Assembly (NCBI GenBank): GCA_020726505.1
Contig: JAHLEZ010000018.1
Location: 62,001 to 126,000, forward strand
Direction: 5' to 3'
From: Leptodontidium sp. MPI-SDFR-AT-0119
Taxonomy: Eukaryota; Ascomycota; Leotiomycetes; Helotiales; Leptodontidiaceae
DNA length: 64,000 bases
The notes under the pieces are model-generated. The model searched no databases. It was given only the letters and a program-made list of their open reading frames with translations, and was not told where the DNA came from. Of this stretch, positions 25,991 to 36,906 are shown piece by piece (within the stretch, counting starts at the first letter, position 1; each line of letters begins with the position of its first letter). Position numbers and translations under genes: made by a program.

Positions 25991-26663
25991 CAGAGTGGCC
26001 ATTAAGCCAATCAGTCAGCCATCAGCTGAGCTACTTTCTCAACTGACTGACTTGTATGTAGCCTCACAGCTGAATAGACTGAACTGAAGAGCTGATCAGC
26101 TGCTTAAAAGCTGATTCCAAAAATAGACGTATATTAAAAATCTCTCCCAAGGTGTACCGCATTAAAAGCAACCATTAACTCTACTAGACCTCTTCTCTGC
26201 CAATTCTTCAAGCATTCGCCTTGCCATAGAGCAATTACCGTGCTCGCAGATGGTGCTCCAAAAGCCTCAGACGATATATCTTCGATATCAAAAGACGTAG
26301 TTGAGCGAGATATGATTTTGGTGATGATATTAATGGAATTAGAGAGTTAGTATGTGTGAGTGATGAGTCCGGGACGTTCCTGAAATATCCTGCCGGCCTT
26401 CACCGCCTAATTTTAGCCCATCGTGGGTAGTTTTTCCGCTCTAGGGCATTTATTACCTCAAGCGAGGCATTAAACCATCATACTAACTCCTTACCACCTC
26501 ACTCCAAAATCACTTATAAAAATTATGTTTAGCTTATTAGCCAGCTTATAAGCTGGCCCTCTTACGGCTGATTGGCTTACAGATATATTCGAGCTGATTG
26601 GCTGACGATTTTTACTCAACTGACTGAATGACTTAAAAGCTGGCTGACTTTTTGGCCACTCTG
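25991..26663 (-). mobile_element. non-autonomous hAT element, 673 bp, deletion derivative
   Basis: Flanked by perfect 8-bp duplications ATCGTACT (25983-25990 and 26664-26671), with CAGAGTGGCC termini. Its left 230 bp match the right end of the element at 2656-5930 in reverse complement, and its right part matches that element's left end, so it is the same family with the middle deleted, inserted in the opposite orientation. Inside, at 26166-26230 on the minus strand, the transposase C-terminus is still open (ECLKNWQRRGLVELMVAFNA), whereas the long copy has stops at the Trp and Gln codons. It cannot move by itself. Confidence 0.92.
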
Positions 26664-26671
26664 ATCGTACT

Positions 26672-27655
26672 ATTACCTTACTCTTTCTTACTTAACTCGC
26701 ATTCGTTATAGGTTCGTATATTAATTTATATTAGAAGTAATAATCTTCAAAAGGATAAGTGTGAAGAATAAGATAAAATAGTCGTATAACTCGGTAATAA
26801 AAGTAGAAGGGAATTCGAGGGATAATATAACTACAGCAGGCTATGGAGATTCGCATATAAAAGGCTCGAAAGTGACGTTTGTAATAAGTTCGAATTCATT
26901 AAGAATAGCTTTAAGAGCCTTTAATTTTGCCTTTTTCGTAGGAGGTAAAGCCTTGAAATCACTAAAGCTAGCGTTATTAGGGTTGGCTGGCATTCACTAT
27001 TGATAACCTCCAGAGAAGCCTCGTCGTACGACTAAGCTTAGAATTACGAGCTGTTAGTCTTAGGGCCCGCCTCGAAGTTACATTCCTGCGACGCGGCTAA
27101 TGCATTATTACACTCTGAACAATTGCATAATCTGCCAGCTTGCTAACACTTAGAACTAGGAAAGGGAACGATTGCTAGAAACGTGGGGTCGAGGGAGCCT
27201 TGCGCTAGAGAGCAGGCGCCGTAGCGTGCGACACCGGCCAATACTTAGTGAAGCTTTTGGTAGGTTGCTCTCTCAGCCCCATCGTTTATGCATGTTTCTC
27301 TCTGTTCCTGAAAGTTGGTAACGTTACATGTTCAGCAAGCCACAAGTTGTTCGTGGCAGGAGTGCGGGACAGGAAATGTTTTAATTGGCCTTGTTTGGCG
27401 TGTTGTCATTTGAATCATATGATGAAGAATCATGGAAGCCCAGTCGTTTCTGGATTTCGATGCTAGGCACCCAATGATATCGTTAGTTTGGTTGGGTTGA
27501 GAAGTAGCCAGGCAGGCTCCCAACACTTGCACGATGCACATGTTTGTTGCTTGGGCGGTGGTATTCGAAGCCATGCTGAATGATTGAGATATGGGGCCTC
27601 TTTGAACACTCTGACAGTCCCTATGCCACCGATTTCTGGCGATGCGAGTAACTCC
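26672..27655. other. no supported gene
   Basis: 26672-26950 is AT-rich; from about 27000 composition is normal. Open frames on both strands at 27248-27574 overlap each other and lack recognisable motifs. Confidence 0.4.
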
Positions 27656-29721
27656 TTAGGCAGCTAGACATTTCGCGTGGGGGTAGAGGAAGTAAGATAA
27701 TGTAGGGTCTAAGATTCTACTTAGCCGTAAAAGTACTAGTGCCTTGAAAATGTCGGCCAACATGAAATCATTGAGTTCTCGGACTGACACCGATTTCGAC
27801 GGATAGAAGACGCCAAAGAACAACAAGAACAGCCGGAACAGCCGGAAGGGCAATTCGTTTGAATTGCTCGACGAATCTGATTGTGATGACTCGATTACAG
27901 TCCAAACTACGAGCACTCGGGCCGACCTCTGAAGCGCACGCAGCCCTTCGAGCCCAACTCTCCGCCACCCTGCGAAGCGGGCCAACTCTACGAAGACCAC
28001 GGTGCCTCAGCGCCTCCCAATTCAGCCAGTCGTGGGGCTCGCCGTAGTGGATTGGGATATGTCGGTAAGGAGCTGCGCTGGTCCTTTGGCAGACAGGAAG
28101 GCTTGACGTTCGCGCGTGCTTGCTGACAATCTCGATGACAACTGCAACCACAATATAGGCGGCGTGGTCGAGACCCTGCGGAACAAGAAAATTGTCCGTA
28201 GGTCGAGTTCTATATCTCCTCCTTGGAGGCGGCTATAATATCCAGACGACCTTTAGAGTCAGGAATCTCCTCGAAAGTCGTCAGGCTTTTGGTGCACGAC
28301 ATCACACCAGCTTCCACGGCCTTCCTCGCTGCCTTGTCCCATCTGCGGCTTCAAATCCCTTCGGTCGGTCTGAACCTTTTCTTTCCGCTTCTCTTTCATA
28401 CATGGCCGCGCACCAAGGTTGGAACCCAGTCTACCAGATAATATACCTCGCCATCAATATACTCCTTGCTAATGATGTTGTGAAATTCCGTCTTCAACCT
28501 GCGCGACGTAGCATGGCCTTGCGCAGTCTTCGGGCTTCTCAGTGCTCTCGGTTGTGGTAGCGCTTGCTCCGAGCGGTACGGAAGGTACTATGACGGAGAT
28601 CGGCAGGGCTCGTCGTTACCATCATCGCTGGCCACATCGCCGTCGTTAATCTGAGGGTCGATGTTCTGAACTGGATTGGAGGTGCCGCCGTGCTCGGTCA
28701 AGGCGCCGACCTTCGGCCGTTCGGTAAAGTACAGTCCACAACAGGGAGCGTATGATGGCTATTGAGACGTGGGGCAAGTTTTGTGACCCTTGATCAATAT
28801 CGCTGTAACATAGCGACGAATCTGCACATGCAGTAGTCCCACCCGTTCCTGTTCACCATTGATATGATCGTACCTGGACTGCTGTATCGAGACCCTGATT
28901 TGGACCGTTTTGATCGCCTACCCTCAAATATATTCTCGTCATTGCTCTCGTCCGAGGTTCCGCCCTCGCCGCCGCTGCTACCATCGATAATCACCGACAA
29001 ATCACCTGCACGACTCGTCAGATGTACACTTGGTATTAAGGAAATTGTACTAACCTTCGCCCCTTTTGTATTTTGTATTAGTTCGCCGCTTCATAAGTTG
29101 GGGAGAGCCAGGGCCTAGCGTGTTGCTCTTTGCAAACTCCTTCCCTGACACCAAGCTGTCGGTCTAACCGGCAGACGCGTCCGTATGCGGGTTGGTAGCG
29201 TGGCCGTTGTTGCATTCAATCACAGGGCTGACTTTTTGTTCTTCTAAAGGGGAATCGATATCGCTAAAGATGTAGTCGAAGTCGAAGTCGAAGTCGCTCG
29301 AAGGATCAATATCGACAATACCGTTATCTACAAACACTGGTTAGCTTAACGCCTCGATCTTGCCTGCCGTGTGATTCGGCTTACCCGTGGATTCGACCCG
29401 GCCATAGTCGGTCTCTCCACCGAGAGTGTCTTGATCTGCAACAACGCCGCTAAGAGAGACTTCGGCGTTTGGTATGGATGCAGGATCTTGAACCCCTCGC
29501 CTCGACGGTTCATCTGCAATCGCCTCGTGGACGTTGTCATGCCTGCTCTTCTCACTGACTCCACGAGCATCACGAGGACTTTCTGCAACAGGTGGTTGCA
29601 ACGCTTTCTTTGGCAAAACGCCTAGCTTGCTTTGCTGCGTGATGTAATGAGTACCAGGATAATTACTTGGCGACGCCGGAGCGTTGGTCGTTGTTGCGAG
29701 GCCGCCGCTTCGTGCGAACAT
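27656..29721 (-). pseudogene. chromodomain-like protein gene, degraded
   Basis: Minus-strand reading from 29721. An ATG opens a 126-codon hydrophilic frame to 29341 with a TAG at its end. The same frame then continues with an Asp/Phe run (SSDFDFDFDY) and another stop, reaching KRRTNTKYKRGEG. A well-formed 49-bp intron (GTTAGT..CAG, about 29008-29056) leads to a Ser/Gly/Glu-rich stretch. Farther along, near 28405-28480, one frame reads HNIISKEYIDGEVYYLVDW then VPTLV, resembling the core of a chromodomain. Stops and frame changes separate all these pieces. The chromodomain identification rests on this one segment. The relic lies amid transposon debris, where such proteins are often found. Confidence 0.45.
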
Positions 29722-29739
29722 AGTTGTAAGGAATGACCC

Positions 29740-30172
29740 TCAAAGGAGCCATTGGAGGTAGGAATATAAGTAGAATGGAGACTTTTGAGTGGTAACTCTA
29801 CAGATTCTCTCGTTCAGACTGACGACAGAGGCTGGGATGTCATCTGTGCCTCCAATCTCTTCTACGGCGTCCTGATTGTGCCTCAGCGCCCTGGTAAAAT
29901 TCGGGAACGTGCCCGGTAGCAGAAGTCCTGGGCATATCCATATCCCTCTGTACTGGTGATCCGTTATAAGGCTGATCGCTAGGCTGGAGATAGCGTCCAC
30001 CTATCCTCTTCATCTCCTTCACCTGCCGGAACCACTGCGTCTGATGGCTTCTGTATGGGGCTTCCGGGGCTAACTTTGACCGTAGCGGCATCTGCGAGCT
30101 CACGACGTGCGCGTTTAGAAACTCTACGATCCTTGGAGCTTCGCGTGCGTTTGGGGCCATGTTGTGCAATGT
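29740..30172 (-). pseudogene. possible N-terminal part of the same degraded gene
   Basis: An ATGGCCCC start at about 30162 opens a frame to 29840. Reading one base over, immediately after the start, gives a more natural basic N-terminus (KRTRSSKDRRVSKRARREL), so a base may have been lost from the run of A there. The next stretch is open in two frames. It ends 20 bp before the ATG at 29721 and may be an upstream exon of the chromodomain-like relic. Confidence 0.3.
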
Positions 30173-30246
30173 CTAGCTGATGTTGGATCGGAGAGGCGAC
30201 CAGTGTTCGCAATAGTATCTGCAGTATAATTGATATTCCCCACTTC

Positions 30247-30321
30247 AGTGATATGGGACCATTTTCAAAAATACTAAGTGATATGGGACCGTCCTCAGAA
30301 ATACGGAGTGATATAGGCTAA
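30247..30321. repeat. 30-bp tandem repeat, about 2.5 copies
   Basis: Copies start at 30247, 30277 and 30307, each beginning AGTGATAT(G/A)GG. Copies differ mainly by transitions. Confidence 0.85.
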
Positions 30322-31082
30322 GGATTTTTGATATTCCAATATACTAACAGTATACTAGTATACTAGTGCAAGAATAAAAGGGGCAAAAAGTGGGGTCAAA
30401 TCAAGGGGGCTCCCGGTGTACGTAATTATCCGCACACCAAAATCGAAGGCTCTACAACTAGCTCTATATAATCTTAACTACAGATTTTTCTTTAACTATA
30501 TCTTAGACGCAATTGAAGGAGGGCTTCTCTAGAACAATCTTGAACTTTTTTGTGGCAATTTGATCTATTCGTTAACTCGTGAGAGTGAGTTGAAAAGGGG
30601 TCTTCAGCTGGATTTCGGTGTTCTCGCTTGAAGGGGGGAAATGAAGATATACACCCTTGGCAACCCCTGAATCGATTCCTCTTTCGGATTAGGATTATCT
30701 TAGCTCAGTACATCAGTATATCCTCGTACAATACAGTATTATTGTACCCCCCACTGATATGCATGGTCTCAAATATACGGTACGGGGTATGTATCAAACC
30801 ACCTGAATACGGAGCTAGTAATACAGATATTGTACTATTGCGAACACTGGTCATATTCCATGAGGGCGAATCAAAAGAGGAAGGGTGTAGGGTAATTAAT
30901 GCCAAGTGTGAATAAAAGTTTCGAGGTGATGCGGGCGTGCAGTCAATGAAATGAGGTCACACTTGATTGGGCGATATCAGGTGTTTGTACCGATGGTGAA
31001 CTGTTCTTCCCAACAAGATTTCGAGACAGTGCACCAGATCCATCACCGCAGTGGAGGTTGAGGCTGAATCTACCCCCTTTCA
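30322..31082. other. intergenic, nothing recognised
   Basis: Includes a short palindromic TATACTAGTATACTAG stretch near 30350. A 95-codon plus frame at 30628-30915 overlaps a 66-codon minus frame. Neither has a motif, and both are probably chance. Confidence 0.35.
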
Positions 31083-31526
31083 ATGCCAAGCGTTGCGAAC
31101 TTCCTAGAAGATTTCAAAGGCCTCCGATTGAAGAAGAGCTGGTACTTTGGAGAATACTTGTCGCAAGGTGCATTGAAGATCGAAGACAAGTGCCAAATCG
31201 TCTCTGCTTAGGCGATGATCGATCGAGGTCTATATGATCCGCGGCGCGAATTTGAGGAGTTTTCACATTGGGAGATTTCTCGAAAGCCTCCTTGGGCAAA
31301 TCCTGTAGTCAACCTCCGTAAGGTGTTGTACCAGATCGAATGCTCGAGAAATAGTGACGAAAAACTACTGATAGCAGCAAATATTGCACTGCTCTTTGGA
31401 CCGCGCTGGACACTGCCTGTAGCAGCCAGTCTCGGAGCGTTGCTTCCTCCGCCGGAAAACATCGCCATTATTCGGGCATTCAGAGCCAAACTTTTCACAG
31501 GTTCGCTTACTCTCCTTAAATATTAG
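31083..31526 (+). pseudogene. fungal hypothetical protein, one in-frame TAG
   Basis: From an ATG at 31083 one frame runs to TAA at 31524-31526, interrupted only by TAG at 31209-31211, with protein-like sequence on both sides (SWYFGEYLSQGALKIEDKC before; KPPWANPVVNLRKVLYQIEC and ALLFGPRWTLPVAASLGAL after). I recall similar proteins of unknown function in other ascomycetes but cannot name a family. CAG to TAG is the simplest explanation. Downstream, 31536-31745 has a further open stretch that may be the C-terminal part in a shifted frame. Confidence 0.5.
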
Positions 31527-32042
31527 TTCAAGCTGATGTATCTAGATGACGATAGAGAGAACTCTTGCCCCCTGAAGACTAAAGTGAGAGCATACGATAC
31601 CTTACCGGAGGTGGAACAATTCAATAAGATAATGCGGGACATTTACAAAGACTTCTGTGTTAAGAAGCTAAGACGTAAGTTGTCTATAGTTTATCTATTT
31701 TATTACCAGAAGTCAACTCGAAAGGCACGTACTAATAAGTTATAGACCATGTTGTCCTCTCTTGTATTAAATAAAGGATGCGGTATAAATAGTCCGTGGG
31801 AATCTATGTATAAGTGTAATTACTCATCAGAAACCTCTTTGAGGTCTCCGATCAGTAGCGAAGTAACCATAAGTGAACATCCATTAAGAATGGGGTTTTT
31901 TTCGTCGAGCACGGATACGAGGGAAACTCTGTTGAGATGAACCAGCTTTGCATAAAAGACAGAACCTTCATGCATTTGGTTTGATGATCACACTCACGAA
32001 GAGATTTAATCGACCTTATTTAATGTTAGTACAAATAAATTA
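31527..32042. other. no firmly supported gene
   Basis: Possible shifted continuation of the preceding relic to 31745 (TKVRAYDTLPEVEQFNKIM), then unremarkable DNA. Confidence 0.3.
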
Positions 32043-32768
32043 TCAAGAATTTTTTGAAAATATCTTACGATGGCATCGATTCCTCAAAGTCCGTTCTCCC
32101 TTTGCCCCGAAAGATAGGTGAGTAGGTACTAGACATTTGTCTTTGCCACACACGTTGCCAGTATCCCCATAGCCCTTGCAAAACATCCCGACCGAATCTT
32201 CCTCTCGAATACGGCCTGATCCAAAGACAAGGAACTTCCGAACGTCTACCCGAATGTAGTGAGTTAGGCCTGATCCACATTTGCACTTCCAAGAAAACTC
32301 CTTTCTTGCTGACCCACCAACAACACAACTACCACCATTGACATATGACAATATTTCGTAAACAGCCGCCAGTTGAAACGCAATCGCAGCTCCACCGCCG
32401 GTTGACATAAACTCAAATGCACAGTTTTTGTGCTCGTCCCTCGATCTGGTAGTGGAAGTCATAAGGGACATGGTCGGTAGCATCGAATCGTTCTAGGGCC
32501 CATGTTGAGAGTTCATTATTGAGCTCGCCGTTTCGGAATGCCTGGATGCTATCATCAGAAATAGTAACACGATTGATACCTAGCGTATTTTCGGAATACT
32601 TATCTTTATCCGGCATAGCACCAAATGACCTTGTGATCCCCAACTTTTCTCATCCACAAGTCGGCATTCCCAGCACCGACGTTGACCATCCACGAAATGA
32701 CAAAAATAGTAATGGTTGCCGCTGGGATATTTTAGCGTAGTTATCCCATTCACCATCCTGTCCTGCAT
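32043..32768 (-). pseudogene. unidentified protein gene with two frame changes
   Basis: Three overlapping minus-strand frames join into one sensible protein if two single-base shifts are allowed. From ATG 32768 to about 32660 (HYYFCHFVDGQRRCWECRL), a shift at an A-run near 32645; then to about 32430 (NRVTISDDSIQAFRNGEL), a shift at the A-run in GCACAAAAACTG near 32430; then to TAA-type stop at 32043, including a Gly/Ala stretch (STGGGAAIAFQLAAVYEIL) and a Cys-rich WKCKCGSG segment. Both shifts fall at homopolymers, so sequencing error is as likely as decay. An intron reading for either junction was not evident. No family recognised. Confidence 0.4.
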
Positions 32769-33444
32769 CTCCACACCCTTTCGTCCACCTTCGACCGTTT
32801 CAAACCATCTTTTATCCCTCCTTTTTCTAGTCAGTATAGCCCCTTGTCAAGCAAAACCAAACGCCCGAAATGTTGAGCGGCAACCCTTACTACCAAAAGG
32901 CCGGGGTAGGCCATTCATCCCCGTACTGCGTATTTTCACTAACCATTGATAGAGAAGCAGTCTTAAAATATAAAACGCCGCCAAGATCGAACGAATACCG
33001 AACCAAAGCATCTCCCCTCCCCAGCCAGCAACACTCCCGGGAATGAGGCATATCAATCTTCTCCTACAATACTATATAGCTAATTCAAGGTTTCCACAGA
33101 ACCCGTCGGCACTTCTAAAAGACGAAAATCGAAAACGCAGACGACCGCAAGAAACCGATAATCCACCTAGTGGCGCTCTACTTCAGCCTGCTCGACAGCG
33201 ACTACAAACATCTATTACAAGCTCGGTTGTTGGGGATACACCTGGCCAAGAGGCGGCAATTGGCGTCGCCGAGAACAATTCAATTGATTACTAGAGAAGA
33301 ACGAGACGCTAGCCCAAGGAATATTTCAAACAAGACGATCAGGCTAGGAAAGATTTCAACAAAGATTTCGAAGAAGACGGCTGGTACGAGAATTATTGGG
33401 TGCCAGAGACAAACATAAACCACCTACTTGCATGGCGGAAGTCA
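32769..33444. other. no supported gene
   Basis: Short overlapping frames on both strands, none beginning at a convincing ATG with a recognisable product. Confidence 0.3.
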
Positions 33445-33846
33445 TCATCTTCTATTCACGGTAAACAATTTATCGTCGCTCGAAAATCCGTCATTGTCGT
33501 TGCTGAGATCAGGATCGCGGTTGCTCAAACCACTGCCATTATCGCTGCTTGCTGGCTCAATTCCTTGCTGTATAGCAATTCTGGTATCAACGGCTTTGCT
33601 TTGCTGGAGTGTGGTTGAAGTCGCGTTGTCGAAGATAGGATCTGCCTCTGTAGCAATCGACAGAATCGTTCTATTTGAGAGCCAGGATAAGGTATGTTGG
33701 CTGGAGCCAGTCAAGAGCAGCGAATATAGCTGTAACTGCTTGATTGTGAGGTCGTCAATCTTTCCAACATGGCCGATGCTCTTGATGAGTTGGGCACCCT
33801 GACTGAAAGGGACTCCTCGCCTATCGCAACCCTCCGAGATCACCAC
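33445..33846 (-). CDS. possible exon of an unidentified protein
   Basis: A 133-codon open stretch without an internal ATG, so it would have to be an exon entered through an acceptor (a CAG precedes it at about 33849). The translation is natural-looking: IDDLTIKQLQLYSLLLTG, then an acidic Ser/Asn/Asp-rich tail (DPDLSNDNDG). Similar openings occur in fungal hypothetical proteins that end in a Myb-like domain, but no such domain is visible here. It could equally be a truncated relic. Confidence 0.3.
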   Translation of the reverse strand: MVISEGCDRRGVPFSQGAQLIKSIGHVGKIDDLTIKQLQLYSLLLTGSSQHTLSWLSNRTILSIATEADPIFDNATSTTLQQSKAVDTRIAIQQGIEPASSDNGSGLSNRDPDLSNDNDGFSSDDKLFTVNRR

Positions 33847-34989
33847 TGTAAAGGAGCAGGTGTTAGGAGTATAGACAGAACGTAGCCTCAGTCAGCGTCG
33901 GTTAGAAACCACCAGAGGATCCGCCTGGGTTGCTGTCGTTGGGTGGCGTTTCTTGCTTTGGGTCTGGACGCCGGCACTGTCTTCTAGAGTTCTACTCTCT
34001 CACTCTGACGTTCGCCCTGTCTTTGAGTTCAGGCCTTCCATTCGAGTATTGCTTTGGAATGGCTGATGTATTGGTTGTTCCAGCAATTGCAGGGTGGTCG
34101 GCGATTGCAACAACATTCAATCTAATTACCACACGATGCGAAAAACAGCGAGTTACTTTCAAATCGTATCGAGACTCGCCTGTTTCAAGATCACCAGCAC
34201 GCCGCGTCGAGGATCGTGACAAATACAAGTAGCTTTTCTTTTAGCAGAATAAACTTGTTAATCGACTGATTTTCGCAGCTTTAAGATTCCAGGCTTATAT
34301 TCGTTGTAATGCATGTGCTAAACTGGACTATTCATTACAAGTTATATTGGTAAACCTTCTTGGTCAGCCTTTCGGAGATCTTCATGTTAGTAGAGACTTG
34401 AACCTTGGAAAACAACAACATCTTCATTTCATACAGAAAGTCTATATTTTGGTTTAGTGGCTCAACGATATCGTTGAGCTGACATCAATAACCAAGATCT
34501 CGTGGCAACGCTCGATCTCATCAATATCTCGTCGCGACCTTTCTACAATAAAATTCGAGCTGCATCTATTTCTCTTTCTCCACTCCCTGTCTAGAAGAGT
34601 ATGTTTAAATTGATTGCATGATAAGAAACGGTGACTTTGAAAAGTTCCAATCGTAACGCATAGCACTCGTTCCAAATTTAGAGGGTTCACGAAACATGAA
34701 ATGTGGGTGTGGGTGACGAAACATGATCAGCCACATCCACTTGTCCTGCGTGGCTACAGGGGCAATAGTGGCTGGACCCTACACCAAGCGAGGCCAAGAA
34801 AAAAGTGACGCATGTAATTACATGACTTCAATGCTGGTACTGGAAATTACGAATAGCCACCATTTCGTTCGTCCGATTCTGTTACTGGGAGAAGTGGATT
34901 GCCCTGCCAAGCAATGATATTCATGTTTCGTATGCATTCGGCTTTGCCACGACTTGCGTAGATGGGACAATGGGTAAGGTTATCGTCGA
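33847..34989. other. intergenic upstream of dioxygenase gene
   Basis: No convincing gene. Open frames at 33930-34232 (plus), 33992-34228 and 34454-34690 (minus) show no motif. Confidence 0.35.
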
Positions 34990-34997
34990 TATATAAA
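34990..34997 (+). promoter_or_regulatory. TATA box of dioxygenase gene
   Basis: TATATAAA, 146 bases before the start codon, followed by a CT-rich stretch typical of fungal core promoters and transcription starts. Confidence 0.6.
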
Positions 34998-35142
34998 TTT
35001 CATTGTAGGCACAACTCGTTTTCTTTTCCTCACCACCATCATCACATTCTTTTTCTTTCTTTTCCATTCTCTTGTTCCATAGTCCCAGTGTCCTTCTTCC
35101 ATCCGACCAGCTAAATCAGTATCCTTTCGCCACTCCGTCAAA

Positions 35143-36394
35143 ATGAAGTTTTTCACCTCGCTCGTGGCCGCAATCGCCATGGCATCTTCGGTTGCCGCAC
35201 ACCCTTCAAAGCACAATGAAGAAGAACGGGACAATCACGACCTTGTTGGTCGTGGATCTGACAAGTGTGCGGCTCAGCTTGAGGCTCGAAAAGAAGCCTT
35301 CATGGCCAAAAGAGCTGAGAGTCTCTTCCAACGCCGGGAAGCTGAGCGGAATGCACTCCTTCGCCGAGGTTTGACTTCGCCGGCCGTTAAGCGCGACCAG
35401 TACACTACAATCCAGAACGACACTTGTGTCTTGGCCCCCGATGTGGTTTGGGGTCCTTATGGCGTCGATGGGGAGATATATCGTCACGATATACGTGAGG
35501 ACAACAGCGGAGTCAATCTTTACCTCGACATTGGCGTAATTGATATCGAGACCTGCGAGCCTCTTCCCGATGCTTATTTGACCATCTGGCACTGGTAAAT
35601 ATATTTTTATTCTAGTTTTTCTACGAAAATTTGACTAATAGACTGAACAGCAACGCCACCGGTTACTACTCTGGTTTCACTGGTATCGATCCTGACACTG
35701 CCGAGCTCACCGATGGAGCAACGAAGATGTCCAACGGCTTGACTGATAACGAGACCTTTCTCCGTGGCATCATGACAACGAGCAGTGAGGGAGTTGCCGA
35801 GTTCTTGACAGTGTTTCCCGGATACTACACTACTCGTGCAACCCACATTCACTTAACGGTCCAAGCTAGTGTAGCCGACAGAAACAGCACCAGCTACAGC
35901 ACTTCTGCCGTCCAGCACATCGGCCAGCTTTTCTTTGACCAAGACTTAATCAACAGTGTCTATGAGCTGGATCCCTACGCCGCTCATCTTGATACCCTTG
36001 ACATCATTCAAAACGTTGACGATAAGTTGTACACTTCTGCAAACGCGGGTGGCTACTCCTCTGTTATCAGTGTGACTCAGCTTGGTGATAGCCTTTCCGA
36101 CGGTCTCGTCGGTTATATCACTGTTGGTGTCAACGCCTCTGCTGCAGGAATCGCGACCACTGGAGGTAGCGTTAACCCACTCGGTGTTCTTCCAACTGGT
36201 ATGTATATAATCTCAATTTCTCTACCCCGAGGAGTTACCAAGAAGGCTCTCCGAGCAGCTTCATGCTCGCGGGATGCTTTTACAGAATAGAGGCTAACTT
36301 GAATAAAGTTTCTGTTGCAGAAAGTGTACGAGCTGCTGCCACCAGTGTCGATGTAGCAGCGGGTTATGGGGCTGCTGCCACTGGGACTGCCTAA
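35143..36394 (+). CDS. secreted intradiol ring-cleavage dioxygenase
   Basis: Non-haem Fe(III) enzyme family that cleaves catechol-type rings between the hydroxyls; the secreted fungal branch likely acts on lignin- or plant-derived phenolics outside the cell. Three exons: 35143-35594, 35651-36198, 36321-36394; introns of 56 and 122 bp, GT..AG; 357 aa. Residues 1-19 form a signal peptide (MKFFTSLVAAIAMASSVAA). Splicing exon 1 to exon 2 creates the signature TIWHCNATGYYSG. The expected iron ligands are present: Tyr157, then Tyr210, His216 and His218 in PGYYTTRATHIH. The C-terminus is Ala/Gly-rich. All motifs are intact, so it is probably active. The exact substrate cannot be predicted. Confidence 0.92.
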
Positions 36395-36780
36395 GATGCC
36401 GTTCATGTTTAAAAGTTGCAAATTGATATCATTGAGGTTAGCGGGACATCATCTTGTTTGGGAAATGAATTCAGGGCTGGTAGGACTGTACCGGATTTCG
36501 GATTTGTAGGCGAGGCAACATAACGCACCCACTCACCTTATTTGTTGATCTGTTGGTGTTCAACACAGTTTTGGCAAAAGTTCGTTGCGTTTCGCTTGTC
36601 GCGCGGCAACCTCGGCTCCTTGTGCACTGGCCTGACTTCGAAATTTGCCCATTTTTGCCCACTCCTGCCCCTAAATGTTTAATGGATTCTCGATGTCTAT
36701 TGTCCAGAAGTCTCAATTTGCGCTCTTGATCACGAACAGCTCTGCAATCACATTGACTGCCGTCTGCTGTTGCAGCTCAC

Positions 36781-36906
36781 ATGGAGGGAAACACGAACGT
36801 TGAGTGCCGGGTGGCCGTCGTTGGGTCCAGCATGGCTGGACTAGTCAGCGCATATCTTCTGGACCAGCACCCTGAACATCGATACCAGGTTGAGATTTTT
36901 GAAATT
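36781..36906 (+). pseudogene. N-terminal fragment of an FAD-dependent oxidoreductase
   Basis: ATG at 36781 opens RVAVVGSSMAGLVSAYLL, a Rossmann FAD/NAD-binding beta-alpha-beta start in which the usual GxGxxG reads GSSMAG (second Gly replaced by Ser). The frame ends at EIFEI followed by a good splice donor GTAAGA at 36907. I found no continuation of the enzyme downstream. This is a truncated copy of an amine-oxidase-like or similar flavoprotein gene. The sequence near 37040-37190 is open in one frame (PMFIFSEETQDRIVSAL) but does not look like the missing part. Confidence 0.6.
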
